NCBI GenBank assembly: GCA_023511535.1
Contig: JAIMBK010000008.1
Location: 1-64,000 of the forward strand
Direction: 5' to 3'
From: Armatimonadota bacterium
Lineage (GTDB): Bacteria > Bacillota > Desulfotomaculia > Desulfotomaculales > Nap2-2B
Length of the DNA stretch: 64,000 nt
Of the stretch, positions 55,246-64,000 are shown piece after piece; the first letter of the stretch is position 1, and every line of letters begins with the position of its first letter. Made by a program: the position numbers and the translations under genes. Under the pieces are notes generated by a model, which saw only the letters and a program-made list of their open reading frames with translations, ran no database searches and had not been told where the DNA came from.

Positions 55246-56595
55246 ATGCGCTATCTTACCGCCGGCGAATCGCACGGACCGGCGTTGACGGCCATTATTG
55301 AAGGTTTGCCGGCCGGCCTCCCCCTGACGGCGGATTATGTAAACGAGCAGCTGAAGCGCCGGCAGGGCGGGTACGGACGCGGCGGCCGGATGAAAATTGA
55401 AAGTGACCGGGTCCGTTTTCTGGCCGGCGTGCGCGGAGGCTTCACTCTGGGCAGCCCGGTAGCCGTGCAAATCGAAAACAAAGACTGGGTCAACTGGCAG
55501 GAAGTGATGGATCCGGGCGAGGGTGCCCGTCTTGAAGAGAAGGCAGTCACCCGCCCCCGGCCCGGGCACGCGGACCTGGCGGGGGCGTTGAAGTACGGCC
55601 ACCGGGACATCAGGAACGTTTTGGAGCGGGCCAGCGCGCGGGAAACGGCGGCCAGGGTGGCGGTGGGCGCCGTGGCCAGGCGTCTTTTGGAAGAACTGGG
55701 GATTGAAATAATTGGTCACGTGGTGCGGATTGGGCCGGCGGCGGCCAAAACGCCAGCTGATTTGCTTAATGCTTCGGGGGAATTGCTGACGGCGGACTGT
55801 CCGGGGGGCGGTCCGGGGGGCGGGCGGCAGGAGGAAAAAGGGGCAACCGTTTTTCAGGGCGGCGGCCGGGAAAAAAATGACCTTGCCGGACTGGCGGGAA
55901 GGTTCGGCCCGCGGGAGGCGTTCCGGAAATACGCCGCTGCAGTGCTTCCCCGGCTCAGGGAAACGGCCGCCCGCTCGCCCGTTTACTGCCTCGATCCCGC
56001 CGCGGAAAAAGCCATGGTGGAGGCGATTGACGAGGCCGGGGAAAAGGGCGATACCCTGGGGGGTGTTTTTGAGGTGCGGGTTTACGGCCTGCCCCCCGGC
56101 CTGGGCAGTTATGTGCATTGGGACCGCCGCCTGGACGGCCGCCTGGCGCGCGCATTGATGAGCATTCCCGCCATTAAAGGGGTGGAAATCGGCCTCGGCC
56201 TGGCGGGCGCCGGGTTATCCGGGTCAGAGACACACGATGAAATTTTTTTCGCGCCCGGGTTCGGCTTTTACCGCCGGACCAACCGGGCGGGCGGCCTGGA
56301 AGGAGGCGTGACCAACGGGGAACCCCTGATCCTGCGGGCGGCCATGAAACCCATCCCTACGCTGGCCAGGCCGCTGGCGAGCGTTGACCTGCTGACCGGC
56401 CGGTCCGTCCGGGCCGCCGTGGAGCGTTCCGATATTTGCGCCGTTCCCGCCGCCTGCGTAATCGGCGAAGCTGTGGTCGCCTGGGAACTGGCCGCCGCCT
56501 GCCGGGAAAAATTCGGCGGGGACAGCCTGGCGGAAATCCGCCGGGCGATAGAAAATTACCTCCTTTCCGGAAGAGGTGGCCCGCCGTGCGAATGA
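55246..56595 (+). CDS. aroC: Chorismate synthase
   Basis: [76 protein letters not shown]. Confidence 0.95.
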   Translation: MRYLTAGESHGPALTAIIEGLPAGLPLTADYVNEQLKRRQGGYGRGGRMKIESDRVRFLAGVRGGFTLGSPVAVQIENKDWVNWQEVMDPGEGARLEEKAVTRPRPGHADLAGALKYGHRDIRNVLERASARETAARVAVGAVARRLLEELGIEIIGHVVRIGPAAAKTPADLLNASGELLTADCPGGGPGGGRQEEKGATVFQGGGREKNDLAGLAGRFGPREAFRKYAAAVLPRLRETAARSPVYCLDPAAEKAMVEAIDEAGEKGDTLGGVFEVRVYGLPPGLGSYVHWDRRLDGRLARALMSIPAIKGVEIGLGLAGAGLSGSETHDEIFFAPGFGFYRRTNRAGGLEGGVTNGEPLILRAAMKPIPTLARPLASVDLLTGRSVRAAVERSDICAVPAACVIGEAVVAWELAAACREKFGGDSLAEIRRAIENYLLSGRGGPPCE

Positions 56596-57890
56596 CCGAA
56601 ATAATTCTGAAAAAACGTCAGGGACAGGAACTTTCCGGCGCGGAAATAAATTATTTTGTCCAGGGCTATGCCGGTGGAGAAATCCCCGACTACCAGGCCG
56701 CCGCGCTGTTGATGGCCGTCTTTTTTCAAGGTCTTTCCGGGGCGGAGACGGCGGAGCTGACCCTGGCCATGGCCGGGTCCGGCCGGACAATCGATTTATC
56801 GGCCATTCCCGGGGTGAAGGTAGATAAACACAGCACGGGCGGCGTGGGCGATAAAACCACCCTGGTGCTGGCCCCGCTGGCGGCAGCGGCCGGGGTGCCC
56901 GTGGCGAAGCTGGCCGGCCGCGGCCTGGGCCATACGGGCGGCACCATCGACAAACTGGCGGCCATCCCCGGCCTGCAAACGGAACTGTCCATTCCGGCCT
57001 TCATCCGGCAGGTCAAAGAGATCGGCGTGGCGATCGCGACCCAAACCAGGGAGCTTGTTCCGGCCGATAAAAAATTGTACGCCTTAAGGGACGTTACCGC
57101 TACCGTCGACTGCCTGCCGTTGATTGCTTCCAGCATCATGAGCAAAAAGCTGGCCGCCGGCGCCGACGCCATCGTTTTAGACGTGAAGGCGGGCCGCGGA
57201 GCCTTTTTGCCCGACCGGGAGGACGCCCGCGCCCTGGCCCGCACAATGGTGGCGATCGGGCGGCGGCTGGGGAAGGCGACCGTAGCTTTGCTGACGAATA
57301 TGGAGCAGCCGTTGGGCCGGGCGGTAGGCAACGCTCTGGAGGTGCGGGAGGCCATCGCCGCCCTGCGGGGCGAGGGCCCGGCGGACCTGGAGGAGCTCTG
57401 CCTGGCCCTGGGCGCTGTCATGCTGGTGCTGGCGAAAAAAGCCGCCGATCCCGGCGAGGCCGAAGAAAAGCTCGCCGGCCTTTTGAAGAACGGTCAGGCC
57501 TGGCGAAAATTAAAGGAAATGGTTGTGGCCCAGGGCGGTAATCCGGAGGTGATTGAAAATCCGGACCTGTTAAAAGTTGCCGAAAGACAGGAAGAAATCA
57601 CGGCCCGCACGGCCGGTTACGTGCAGGCCGTGGATGCGAAAATGATCGGGCAGGCAGCCATGCTTCTGGGGGCGGGGAGGCAGACCAGGGAAGACCAAAT
57701 CGACCTGGCGGCCGGCCTCGTTCTGCACAAAAAAACCGGGGAGCGGGTGGAAGCCGGGGAACCGCTGGCGACCTTATTCGTCAACCGGGCGCGTTACCTG
57801 GAAGATGCAAAAAAACTGGTTCAGGACGCCTATCGCATCGGGGCGGACGAACCCGCCCCCCAGCCCATGATTTTGGAAGTGATCAGCTAA
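56592..57890 (+). CDS. pdp: Pyrimidine-nucleoside phosphorylase
   Basis: [68 protein letters not shown]. Confidence 0.95.
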   Translation: MTEIILKKRQGQELSGAEINYFVQGYAGGEIPDYQAAALLMAVFFQGLSGAETAELTLAMAGSGRTIDLSAIPGVKVDKHSTGGVGDKTTLVLAPLAAAAGVPVAKLAGRGLGHTGGTIDKLAAIPGLQTELSIPAFIRQVKEIGVAIATQTRELVPADKKLYALRDVTATVDCLPLIASSIMSKKLAAGADAIVLDVKAGRGAFLPDREDARALARTMVAIGRRLGKATVALLTNMEQPLGRAVGNALEVREAIAALRGEGPADLEELCLALGAVMLVLAKKAADPGEAEEKLAGLLKNGQAWRKLKEMVVAQGGNPEVIENPDLLKVAERQEEITARTAGYVQAVDAKMIGQAAMLLGAGRQTREDQIDLAAGLVLHKKTGERVEAGEPLATLFVNRARYLEDAKKLVQDAYRIGADEPAPQPMILEVIS

Positions 57891-57921
57891 CCCTTTTGCC
57901 GGCTTGAAAAGATTTTTACCA

Positions 57922-57955
57922 TCATTCCCCAATTCCCATTCCCTAATCCCTGTTC
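57922..57955. repeat. Degenerate ATTCCC/CCCTAAT repeat
   Basis: attccccaattcccattccctaatccctg upstream of DUF2179 gene. Confidence 0.75.
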
Positions 57956-57972
57956 TTAAGGGGGGTTCCGGT

Positions 57973-58515
57973 ATTCTGGCTGATTATCCAGTTATTTATG
58001 CCTATCTTTTTATTTTCTTTGCCCGGGTCACCGATATGTCCCTGGATGTGATCAGAATATTGATGCTGACGCGGGGCAAAAAATTAATTGCCGCTCTGAT
58101 CGGGTTTGGCGAAGTTTCGATATTTATCCTGGCTTTGGGGCAGGTGATCGCCGGCGGGCTGGATGATCCCTGGAAGGTGGTTGCCTACGCCGGGGGATTT
58201 GCCACCGGTAATTTTGTCGGCAGTATTCTCGAGGAAAAAATGGCGATCGGGTATTTATCCTTGCAAATTTTTCCGGCTGCGGATTGCCTCCCGGACTTTG
58301 TGCACAGATTTCGCGAGGCAGGTTTTGGCGTGACTTGCGTAACGGGGGAGGGTCGCAGCGGTGAGCGCACCATTTTATTTATCCTCCTTAAGCGCAAGGA
58401 TCTCAAGCGGGCCATGGACCTGTTGAACGAAATCGATCCCGGAACTTTCTTTAACGTTACGGACGCCCGGCGAATTCACGGGGGAACATTTCCAGGAAAA
58501 AGAAAGGGGAAATGA
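57973..58515 (+). CDS. UPF0316/DUF2179 membrane protein (start uncertain, possibly ATT)
   Basis: YLFIFFARVTDMSLDVIRILMLTRGKKLIAALIGFGEVSIFILALGQVI; soluble C-terminal domain ILFILLKRKDLKRAMDLLNEIDPGTFFNVTDARRI. Confidence 0.88.
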   Translation: MLADYPVIYAYLFIFFARVTDMSLDVIRILMLTRGKKLIAALIGFGEVSIFILALGQVIAGGLDDPWKVVAYAGGFATGNFVGSILEEKMAIGYLSLQIFPAADCLPDFVHRFREAGFGVTCVTGEGRSGERTILFILLKRKDLKRAMDLLNEIDPGTFFNVTDARRIHGGTFPGKRKGK

Positions 58516-58696
58516 GTTGTACAGGTTCTCCAATTTCAACAACTCCAGCAGTTGAACAGCCACCTGGGGACGCTTCTCGACCAGGTACAGGGGCAGCTGG
58601 ACCCGCCCCGCTAATCGCCCCGCTAATTCAGCCGGGCCAAGCGAAGATATTCTATCCTCCGCCAACAGGCACGGGGGCGGCACCCGAACGGCCGCG

Positions 58697-58969
58697 TTAA
58701 TTCAGCGGTTTATCCGGGCCGTTTTCGAAAGAAAACCGGTTCACCCGTGTAACGGTACCATCCGGATTTTCTTCCAGCAAAATGGTAATAAAATTAATTG
58801 TCAGGGGTAAGCCAGACGCCGCCGGTTCTTCTTTTTTACTCTGTCCGGCCTGACCGGCATCCGTTTTCCCCTTTTCCGCCGGATGGGCTCCGAATTTAAA
58901 CAAAAGAACCAGCGTGCCAAGATAAAACAAAATAGCCATTCCGAGCAAAAGAACAGATTCCAATCGCAT
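58697..58969 (-). CDS. Hypothetical small single-TM protein
   Basis: 90 aa, MRLESVLLLGMAILFYLGTLVLLFKFG..., only plausible gene in this gap. Confidence 0.55.
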   Translation of the reverse strand: MRLESVLLLGMAILFYLGTLVLLFKFGAHPAEKGKTDAGQAGQSKKEEPAASGLPLTINFITILLEENPDGTVTRVNRFSFENGPDKPLN

Positions 58970-59243
58970 TCGCTCCTTATTTCCTGGAATTTATTCCAGT
59001 ATTCCCATTTTAAAGGGCTTTAATTATACATAATTCTTAATTCTTGCTCCCCCTTGCTATTTGGTTTCAAAAAGACTATAATAAGATGACTGTCGAACTG
59101 GTTAAAGAGAAATCAGGCGACTCAAAAGTAAAAGCAAAAGATGTAAAGACCCCGGAAATGCCGGCAGGCATGAGACCGGCATGCGCTTTTTGCCCGGGGG
59201 AAAAGGTTCCCGGGGGGAACCTGGAAAGGATGGAACAGCTATC

Positions 59244-59987
59244 GTGTTTACCACAGAGAGCAAGTTTAACTTTAATTGCCACCACGACCTTTCCTGTTTT
59301 ACTCAATGCTGCCGGGAAATTAATATCTTCTTGACCCCGTACGACGTGCTGCGGATGAAAAATCACCTGCAAATGACTTCCGGGGAATTTTTGCAAAAAT
59401 ATACCGCGGCCTTAATTGCCGAAAATACGGGGCTGCCGGTTGTCTTATTGAAAATGGACGAAAAAACCGGCCGGTGCCCATTTGTCACGGAAAAGGGGTG
59501 TCAAATCTACCCCGACCGGCCCTGGTCCTGCCGGATGTACCCGCTGAATCAGGACGAAAACGGAAATTACGGCCTGGCGGCCGACCATACCCGTTGTTTC
59601 GGTCTGAACGAGAACCGGGAGTGGAGAATCGGGGAATGGCTTGCCGATCAGGGCCTGGACGTTTATAATGAGGTCGAGGCCTTGTTTGGCAAAATAGGAG
59701 AGCAGTTAAAGTCTTCCGGACACAAGATCCGGAACCCGAAAATCCAGGATATGTATTATACGGCCTGCTACGACCTGGATAAGTTCAAACGGTTTATTTT
59801 CGAAAGCAGTTTTTTAAAGGTTTTTGAGGTTGACCGGGAAACGATTGAAAAGATCAAGGCGGACGAGCTGGAACTGCTCAAGTTCGCTTTCCGGTGGGTC
59901 TTGTTCGGGGTGGCCGATAACAAGAGTTTCAAAATAAAAGACGAGGTATTGGAGGCAAAGCGAAGGGCCCTCGGCAAAAAGGCGTAG
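59244..59987 (+). CDS. YkgJ family cysteine-cluster protein
   Basis: CHHDLSCFTQCCREINIFLTPYDVLRMKNHL...RCPFVTEKGCQIYPDRPWSCRMYPL; GTG start chosen. Confidence 0.88.
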   Translation: MFTTESKFNFNCHHDLSCFTQCCREINIFLTPYDVLRMKNHLQMTSGEFLQKYTAALIAENTGLPVVLLKMDEKTGRCPFVTEKGCQIYPDRPWSCRMYPLNQDENGNYGLAADHTRCFGLNENREWRIGEWLADQGLDVYNEVEALFGKIGEQLKSSGHKIRNPKIQDMYYTACYDLDKFKRFIFESSFLKVFEVDRETIEKIKADELELLKFAFRWVLFGVADNKSFKIKDEVLEAKRRALGKKA

Positions 59988-60268
59988 AGAGAGGGAAGAA
60001 AACCGGAAAAGGGCGATTCTTTACGTTATTAACCGCTTTCAATGGACGCCGCTCCAGACTGGCGAGCGGCTTTTTTGTTCAGCCGCCGGAAGAAGCCGGG
60101 AAAAACACCCCTTTTCATGTGCTTTAAGCGGGGTTTCCATTCCGTATTTTTTCATCGGGGGAGCAGGAGCAGCTTTTTTTCGCGTAGAAAAACCAGTATA
60201 TTAAGGGTAGGCCTCATGCCGCTTTTGACCAGAACCGCCAGAGTGCGAAAACAGGCAAAGGCTATTTA

Positions 60269-60306
60269 CCCCTAATTCCTGACTCCCAATTCCTAATTCC
60301 TATTTT
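60269..60306. repeat. Degenerate CCTAATT repeat
   Basis: cccctaattcctgactcccaattcctaattcctatt directly upstream of hisD RBS. Confidence 0.8.
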
Positions 60307-60322
60307 TTGAGGAGGGGAGCCC

Positions 60323-61579
60323 GTGATTATTCTTAAGGACGCCCAAAAAGAGGCTGAAAAGAACGGCCGCACCGCCGAAACAGTGGCCGGCATTCTGGAA
60401 GCGGTGCGCCGGAACGGTGATCGGGCGCTGGTTGAATTGACCAGCCGTTACGACGGGGTGGAGCTAAAAACGATAAAAGTGCCGAAGGGCGAAATAGAAA
60501 AAGCTTATGCGCAAACGGCCGGGGAAACCGTTGCCGGCATCCGGTTCGCGGCCGAACGAATCAGGGATTTCGCCGCCCGGCAGCTGGCCTGTTTGCAACC
60601 TTTAGAGTACGCAAGCATTCCCGGAGTTACCCTCGGCCACCGGCTGATCCCGGTATCTTCCTGCGGGGTTTACGTTCCCGGGGGGCGTTACCCCCTGCCT
60701 TCCTCGGCGTTGATGGCCATTATCCCGGCCAGGGTGGCCGGAGTGAAGCGGGTGGCCGCCTGTTCACCGCCGGCCGGAGCTTTGGGCGGTATCCACCCGG
60801 TAGTGCTGGTGGCCATGGATCTTGCCGGGGCGGACGAAATTTACTGCATGGGCGGGGCGCAGGCGGTTGCCGCCTATGCCTTCGGCACGGAAAGTGTACC
60901 CCCGGTGGATCTCATTGTGGGGCCCGGGAATAAATTCGTTACGGAAGCGAAAAGACAATTAAGCGGCCTGGTGGGGATTGATCTGCTGGCCGGGCCCAGC
61001 GAGGTCTTGATTATCGCCGACGAATCCGCCTCCCCGCGCCTGGTGGCGGTGGAGCTGCTGGCCCAGTGCGAGCATGATCCGGCTTCCGCAGCCGTTCTGG
61101 TTACCACCAGCCGGGAGCTGGCCGAACAGGTGCTCCGGGCGATGGAAGAAGAACTGCCCACCCTGGAAACCGCCTGGCTTGCTTCTCGGGCATGGGCAGA
61201 AAATGGTAAAATTATCCTGGTAAGCGACCTGGAAGAAGCTGTTGAGGTGGCCGATCGCATTGCGCCCGAGCACCTGCAGTTGCAAACGCGCCGGAACGAG
61301 GAACTGGCCGCCAGGGTGCGTAACTATGGTTCCCTTTTTATTGGTGACTGCGCCACAGTGGCCTTCGGTGATTACGTTTCCGGCCCGAACCACATTTTGC
61401 CCACCATGGGCAGCGCCCGCTTTGCCAGCGGCGTTTGGGCGGGAACTTTCATTAAGGTGGCTCCTTTCCAAAAGGTAACTCCCGCCGGTGCCGCCGCGCT
61501 GGCGGGACCCTGCGTCCACCTGGCGGGCGTGGAAGGGCTGGCTGCTCACCGGCGGGCTGCCGAGTTAAGAAAGGGGTAA
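60323..61579 (+). CDS. hisD: Histidinol dehydrogenase
   Basis: VPVSSCGVYVPGGRYPLPSSALM-type motif; GPGNKFVTEAKRQL; LLAQCEHDPASAAVLVT; SGPNHILPTMGSARFASGV; GTG start. Confidence 0.96.
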   Translation: MIILKDAQKEAEKNGRTAETVAGILEAVRRNGDRALVELTSRYDGVELKTIKVPKGEIEKAYAQTAGETVAGIRFAAERIRDFAARQLACLQPLEYASIPGVTLGHRLIPVSSCGVYVPGGRYPLPSSALMAIIPARVAGVKRVAACSPPAGALGGIHPVVLVAMDLAGADEIYCMGGAQAVAAYAFGTESVPPVDLIVGPGNKFVTEAKRQLSGLVGIDLLAGPSEVLIIADESASPRLVAVELLAQCEHDPASAAVLVTTSRELAEQVLRAMEEELPTLETAWLASRAWAENGKIILVSDLEEAVEVADRIAPEHLQLQTRRNEELAARVRNYGSLFIGDCATVAFGDYVSGPNHILPTMGSARFASGVWAGTFIKVAPFQKVTPAGAAALAGPCVHLAGVEGLAAHRRAAELRKG

Positions 61580-61587
61580 GCAACGAA

Positions 61588-62847
61588 TTGGGCCGGGCGC
61601 AAACCAAATCGCTGGTACGAATTCTGGTGGCAACTTTTTTGCCTCATTTTTCCGTTTCCCTGGGCCTGAGCTCCATCGGTCCCCTTGCTCCCTTTTTGCA
61701 GGAGGCTTTTCAGATCAGCCGCGCCCAGATTGGGGTGCTTTCCTCGGTCCAGTCTGTAGGCTCCATCGCCATGGCCACGGTATCAGGGAGTATCGTGGAA
61801 CGCTTTGGAATCAGGTCCTGGATTTTTTTAAGCCAGGCCGCGGCCGGGATCTGCGCCTTTTTTATCGCCTGCACTTCCTCGTTTACCCTCGGGATGGTTT
61901 TCTTTCTGGTCATGGGCTTTGCCTTTTCTTTCGTGAACCCGGCGACGACTAAAGCCATTATTATCTTTTTTCCCCACGTGCGCAGGGGGACGGCAATTGC
62001 CATCAAACAGTGCGGCGTACCGGCGGGGGTCCTTTTAGCGGCGGCCTTGCTGCCCGCGCTGGCGATTTTTGCCGGCTGGGAAAAAAGTATGCTGGCCGTT
62101 GCGTTGATTGCCGTTTTGGGAGCGGTAGGCGGCTGGCTCCTTTATCCGGACCGCGATGACCATCTGTTTGCCGTCAAAGCCGGCAAAAACGAGCCCTCCG
62201 GACGGCATGATTTGCGAAAGGATTTCGGCCGGTTGCTCCGGAATAAAGATTTTCTTTTGACCAGCGTCCTGCAAGGAGTCTTCAACCTGGGGCAGTTCGT
62301 GATCAGGGCGTATCTGGTTCTTTACCTGGTCGAAGCCGTTGGCTGTCCGGTATTGTTTGCCGGATTTACCATGGCCGTCATGCAGTTCAGCGGGGTGGTC
62401 AGCCGGATAATCTGGGGATTGATTGCAGATTATCTTTTTGCCGGCAGGCGGATTCCCGTCCTGCAAATTATCGGTTTGGTAACGGTTGCCGGACTGGTGG
62501 GCCTGGCCTTTTTGGATCCGGCAATGCCTGCCTGGGTGATCTGGTTAATCGTGGCGACGGCCGGGGCCGGCTCGGAAGGCTTTCCGGGCACCGCCATTCT
62601 CTTGCGGGCGGAACTGGCGGGCAAAGATCTGGCGGCCACTTCCACCGGGTTGGGAATGGCCATCGCGTTTTGGGGGGTTCTTTTCGGCCCGCCCTTCTTT
62701 GGATTCGTGGTAGATACGATTCATTCCTACCAGTTTGCCTGGCTGACGCTGGCCGTGATTACTTTAGCAGCAACTGTCCTCTTGCGGTTTGTCCATGAAC
62801 CGGGGCACGGGGTAACATTAGAACGGCAAGCATTACCGGGCGGTTAA
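61588..62847 (+). CDS. Major facilitator superfamily transporter
   Basis: About 12 hydrophobic segments; IGPLAPFLQEAFQISRAQIGVLSSVQSVGSIAMATVSGSIVERFG. Confidence 0.92.
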   Translation: MGRAQTKSLVRILVATFLPHFSVSLGLSSIGPLAPFLQEAFQISRAQIGVLSSVQSVGSIAMATVSGSIVERFGIRSWIFLSQAAAGICAFFIACTSSFTLGMVFFLVMGFAFSFVNPATTKAIIIFFPHVRRGTAIAIKQCGVPAGVLLAAALLPALAIFAGWEKSMLAVALIAVLGAVGGWLLYPDRDDHLFAVKAGKNEPSGRHDLRKDFGRLLRNKDFLLTSVLQGVFNLGQFVIRAYLVLYLVEAVGCPVLFAGFTMAVMQFSGVVSRIIWGLIADYLFAGRRIPVLQIIGLVTVAGLVGLAFLDPAMPAWVIWLIVATAGAGSEGFPGTAILLRAELAGKDLAATSTGLGMAIAFWGVLFGPPFFGFVVDTIHSYQFAWLTLAVITLAATVLLRFVHEPGHGVTLERQALPGG

Positions 62848-62892
62848 ATCCACAAGGGGGCTACGCCCGGTCTTCCCGGAAAGGAGGAAAAC

Positions 62893-63657
62893 GTGCGCAC
62901 AAAAGAAATCACCATTTATTTGCCGGGCTTAACCTTGCCGCTCCTGGTGCCCGGAGATGTGGAAGAACTGATTATCGATCCCGCCGACGAAGAAAATATT
63001 CCGCTCTGGGCGGAGGTGTGGCCTGCTGCCAGGGGTTTGGCTCAATATATCTGGACGAGCCTCGATTTTACCGGGATGAGCGTCCTGGAGCTGGGGGCCG
63101 GCGCCGGTTTGCCGGGAATTGTATGCGGGCTGAAAGGAGCCAGCGTCACCTTTTCCGACTATAAACCCGAAGCCCTGGAACTGGCGGAAACCAATGCCCG
63201 GTTAAGCGGGGTGAAAAATATCGCTTGCTTTCTGGCCGACTGGCGGAATTTTCACCTCAACCGGCGATTCGACTGGATTATCGGTTCGGACATTCTCTAC
63301 GATCCAAAGTTTCACTCCTTCCTGGCTGAAATTTTCCAGGCGCATTTAAAACCCGGGGGGCACCTCCTGATCTCCCACCCGGGGCGACCGGCTACTTTTC
63401 GTTTCGCGAAAGACTGGCAGAGCAAAACAGGGTGTTTGGTTTTTGAAACGATCATTCCGGTGACCGTTGAGGATCCTTATTTTCCTTATTACAGTATTCA
63501 TGTTCATCATTTCTTTAGTTACAGAGATTTTTCCCGGCAGAGAATTTCAGAGCGCGTGAGAAGTGCTGTAGAGGGGGCGATTCGAAAAGCAGGAAAGTCG
63601 CCCGGTGAAAACAATGAAACTTCTAAGGCCAAAAGGAACGGAGCTACGTCGAAATGA
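62893..63657 (+). CDS. Class I SAM-dependent methyltransferase
   Basis: SVLELGAGAGLPGIVCGLKGASVTFSDYKPEALELAETNARLSG; FDWIIGSDILYDPKFH; GTG start. Confidence 0.88.
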   Translation: MRTKEITIYLPGLTLPLLVPGDVEELIIDPADEENIPLWAEVWPAARGLAQYIWTSLDFTGMSVLELGAGAGLPGIVCGLKGASVTFSDYKPEALELAETNARLSGVKNIACFLADWRNFHLNRRFDWIIGSDILYDPKFHSFLAEIFQAHLKPGGHLLISHPGRPATFRFAKDWQSKTGCLVFETIIPVTVEDPYFPYYSIHVHHFFSYRDFSRQRISERVRSAVEGAIRKAGKSPGENNETSKAKRNGATSK

Positions 63658-64000
63658 CCAAAGCGGCGATAAGCCCAACATACTGCAAAACAGCCCTCAA
63701 TAAGACCGGCATTCCGGGCTACCGCTACTGCCTGAACCCTTATGTCGGCTGCTCCCACGGGTGCCTTTACTGCTATGTGGACACGGTGCTTCGTTTCTCC
63801 GGTCGCGCCGGGAAGTGGGGCGAGGTCGTGGTTGCCAAAGTCAACTTCCCGGAGGTCCTGAGGCGGGAATTGCGCCGGAAAAGGGCGCCTTTGGGCAGGG
63901 TTATCTTCGGTACCGTCACAGACGCCTACCAGCCTGCGGAGGCTGAATTCGGCCTTACCAGAAGCTCCCTGGAAGTTTTTGCGGAGGAACGGCCGGATGA
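63654..64000 (+). CDS. SPL-family radical SAM protein (3' truncated by window)
   Basis: ATGA overlap with previous gene; MTKAAISPTYCKTALNKTGIPGYRYCLNPYVGCSHGCLYCYVDTVLRFSG...TVTDAYQPAEAEFGLTR; paralogous to 1453-2235. Confidence 0.87.
   Translation, partial: MTKAAISPTYCKTALNKTGIPGYRYCLNPYVGCSHGCLYCYVDTVLRFSGRAGKWGEVVVAKVNFPEVLRRELRRKRAPLGRVIFGTVTDAYQPAEAEFGLTRSSLEVFAEERPD

Noticed and set aside
55159-56118. 319-aa minus-strand ORF opposite aroC
   Set aside because: Antisense to a clearly coding gene; low-complexity, no domain signature.
58512-58700. 62-aa Pro/Ala-rich plus-strand ORF
   Set aside because: Low complexity; convergent with a more plausible minus-strand TM protein; no supporting motif.
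60042-60275. 77-aa ORF upstream of hisD
   Set aside because: No RBS or family signature; ends in low-complexity repeat region.

Overview
The window is a gene-dense chromosomal segment, probably from a spore-forming Gram-positive anaerobe (Peptococcaceae/Pelotomaculum-Desulfotomaculum type; taxonomy is inferred from gene content only). From left to right it holds: a tRNA-Cys; a SPL-type radical SAM protein, an HD-domain protein and a stand-alone ERCC4-HhH nuclease; cinA; an iscR-iscS-iscU-mnmA Fe-S/thiolation cluster; alaS-ireB-(Fe-S aldo/keto reductase)-ruvX-DUF1292; vanW, mltG and a PBP; a HesB/IscA-like selenoprotein with an in-frame UGA, overlapping a triple-HTH regulator; ferredoxin and FmdB; degS-degU; sigK (minus strand). 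After that comes a roughly 28 kb flagellar/chemotaxis operon (flgB to fliY), preceded by an AT-rich region with two tandem Spo0A-type boxes and a class-I c-di-GMP riboswitch-like element. The right end carries mobA, yqeG, aroE, aroC, a pyrimidine nucleoside phosphorylase, a DUF2179 protein, a YkgJ-like protein, hisD, an MFS transporter, a methyltransferase and a second SPL-type radical SAM gene cut by the window edge. Best second-look items: (1) the UGA-containing HesB-like selenoprotein with a hairpin just downstream, absent from the ORF track; (2) the extended c-di-GMP-I riboswitch and Spo0A boxes at the sigK/flagellar junction; (3) a ~285 bp imperfect inverted repeat between flhB and flhA that shares an 18-nt motif with a separate hairpin upstream of flgG; (4) apparent AUU start codons (fliQ, DUF2179); (5) two families of degenerate 7-8 nt intergenic repeats placed just upstream of genes. 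I saw no CRISPR array, transposase, rRNA or prophage. No database search or folding program was run; all calls are from reading the sequence.
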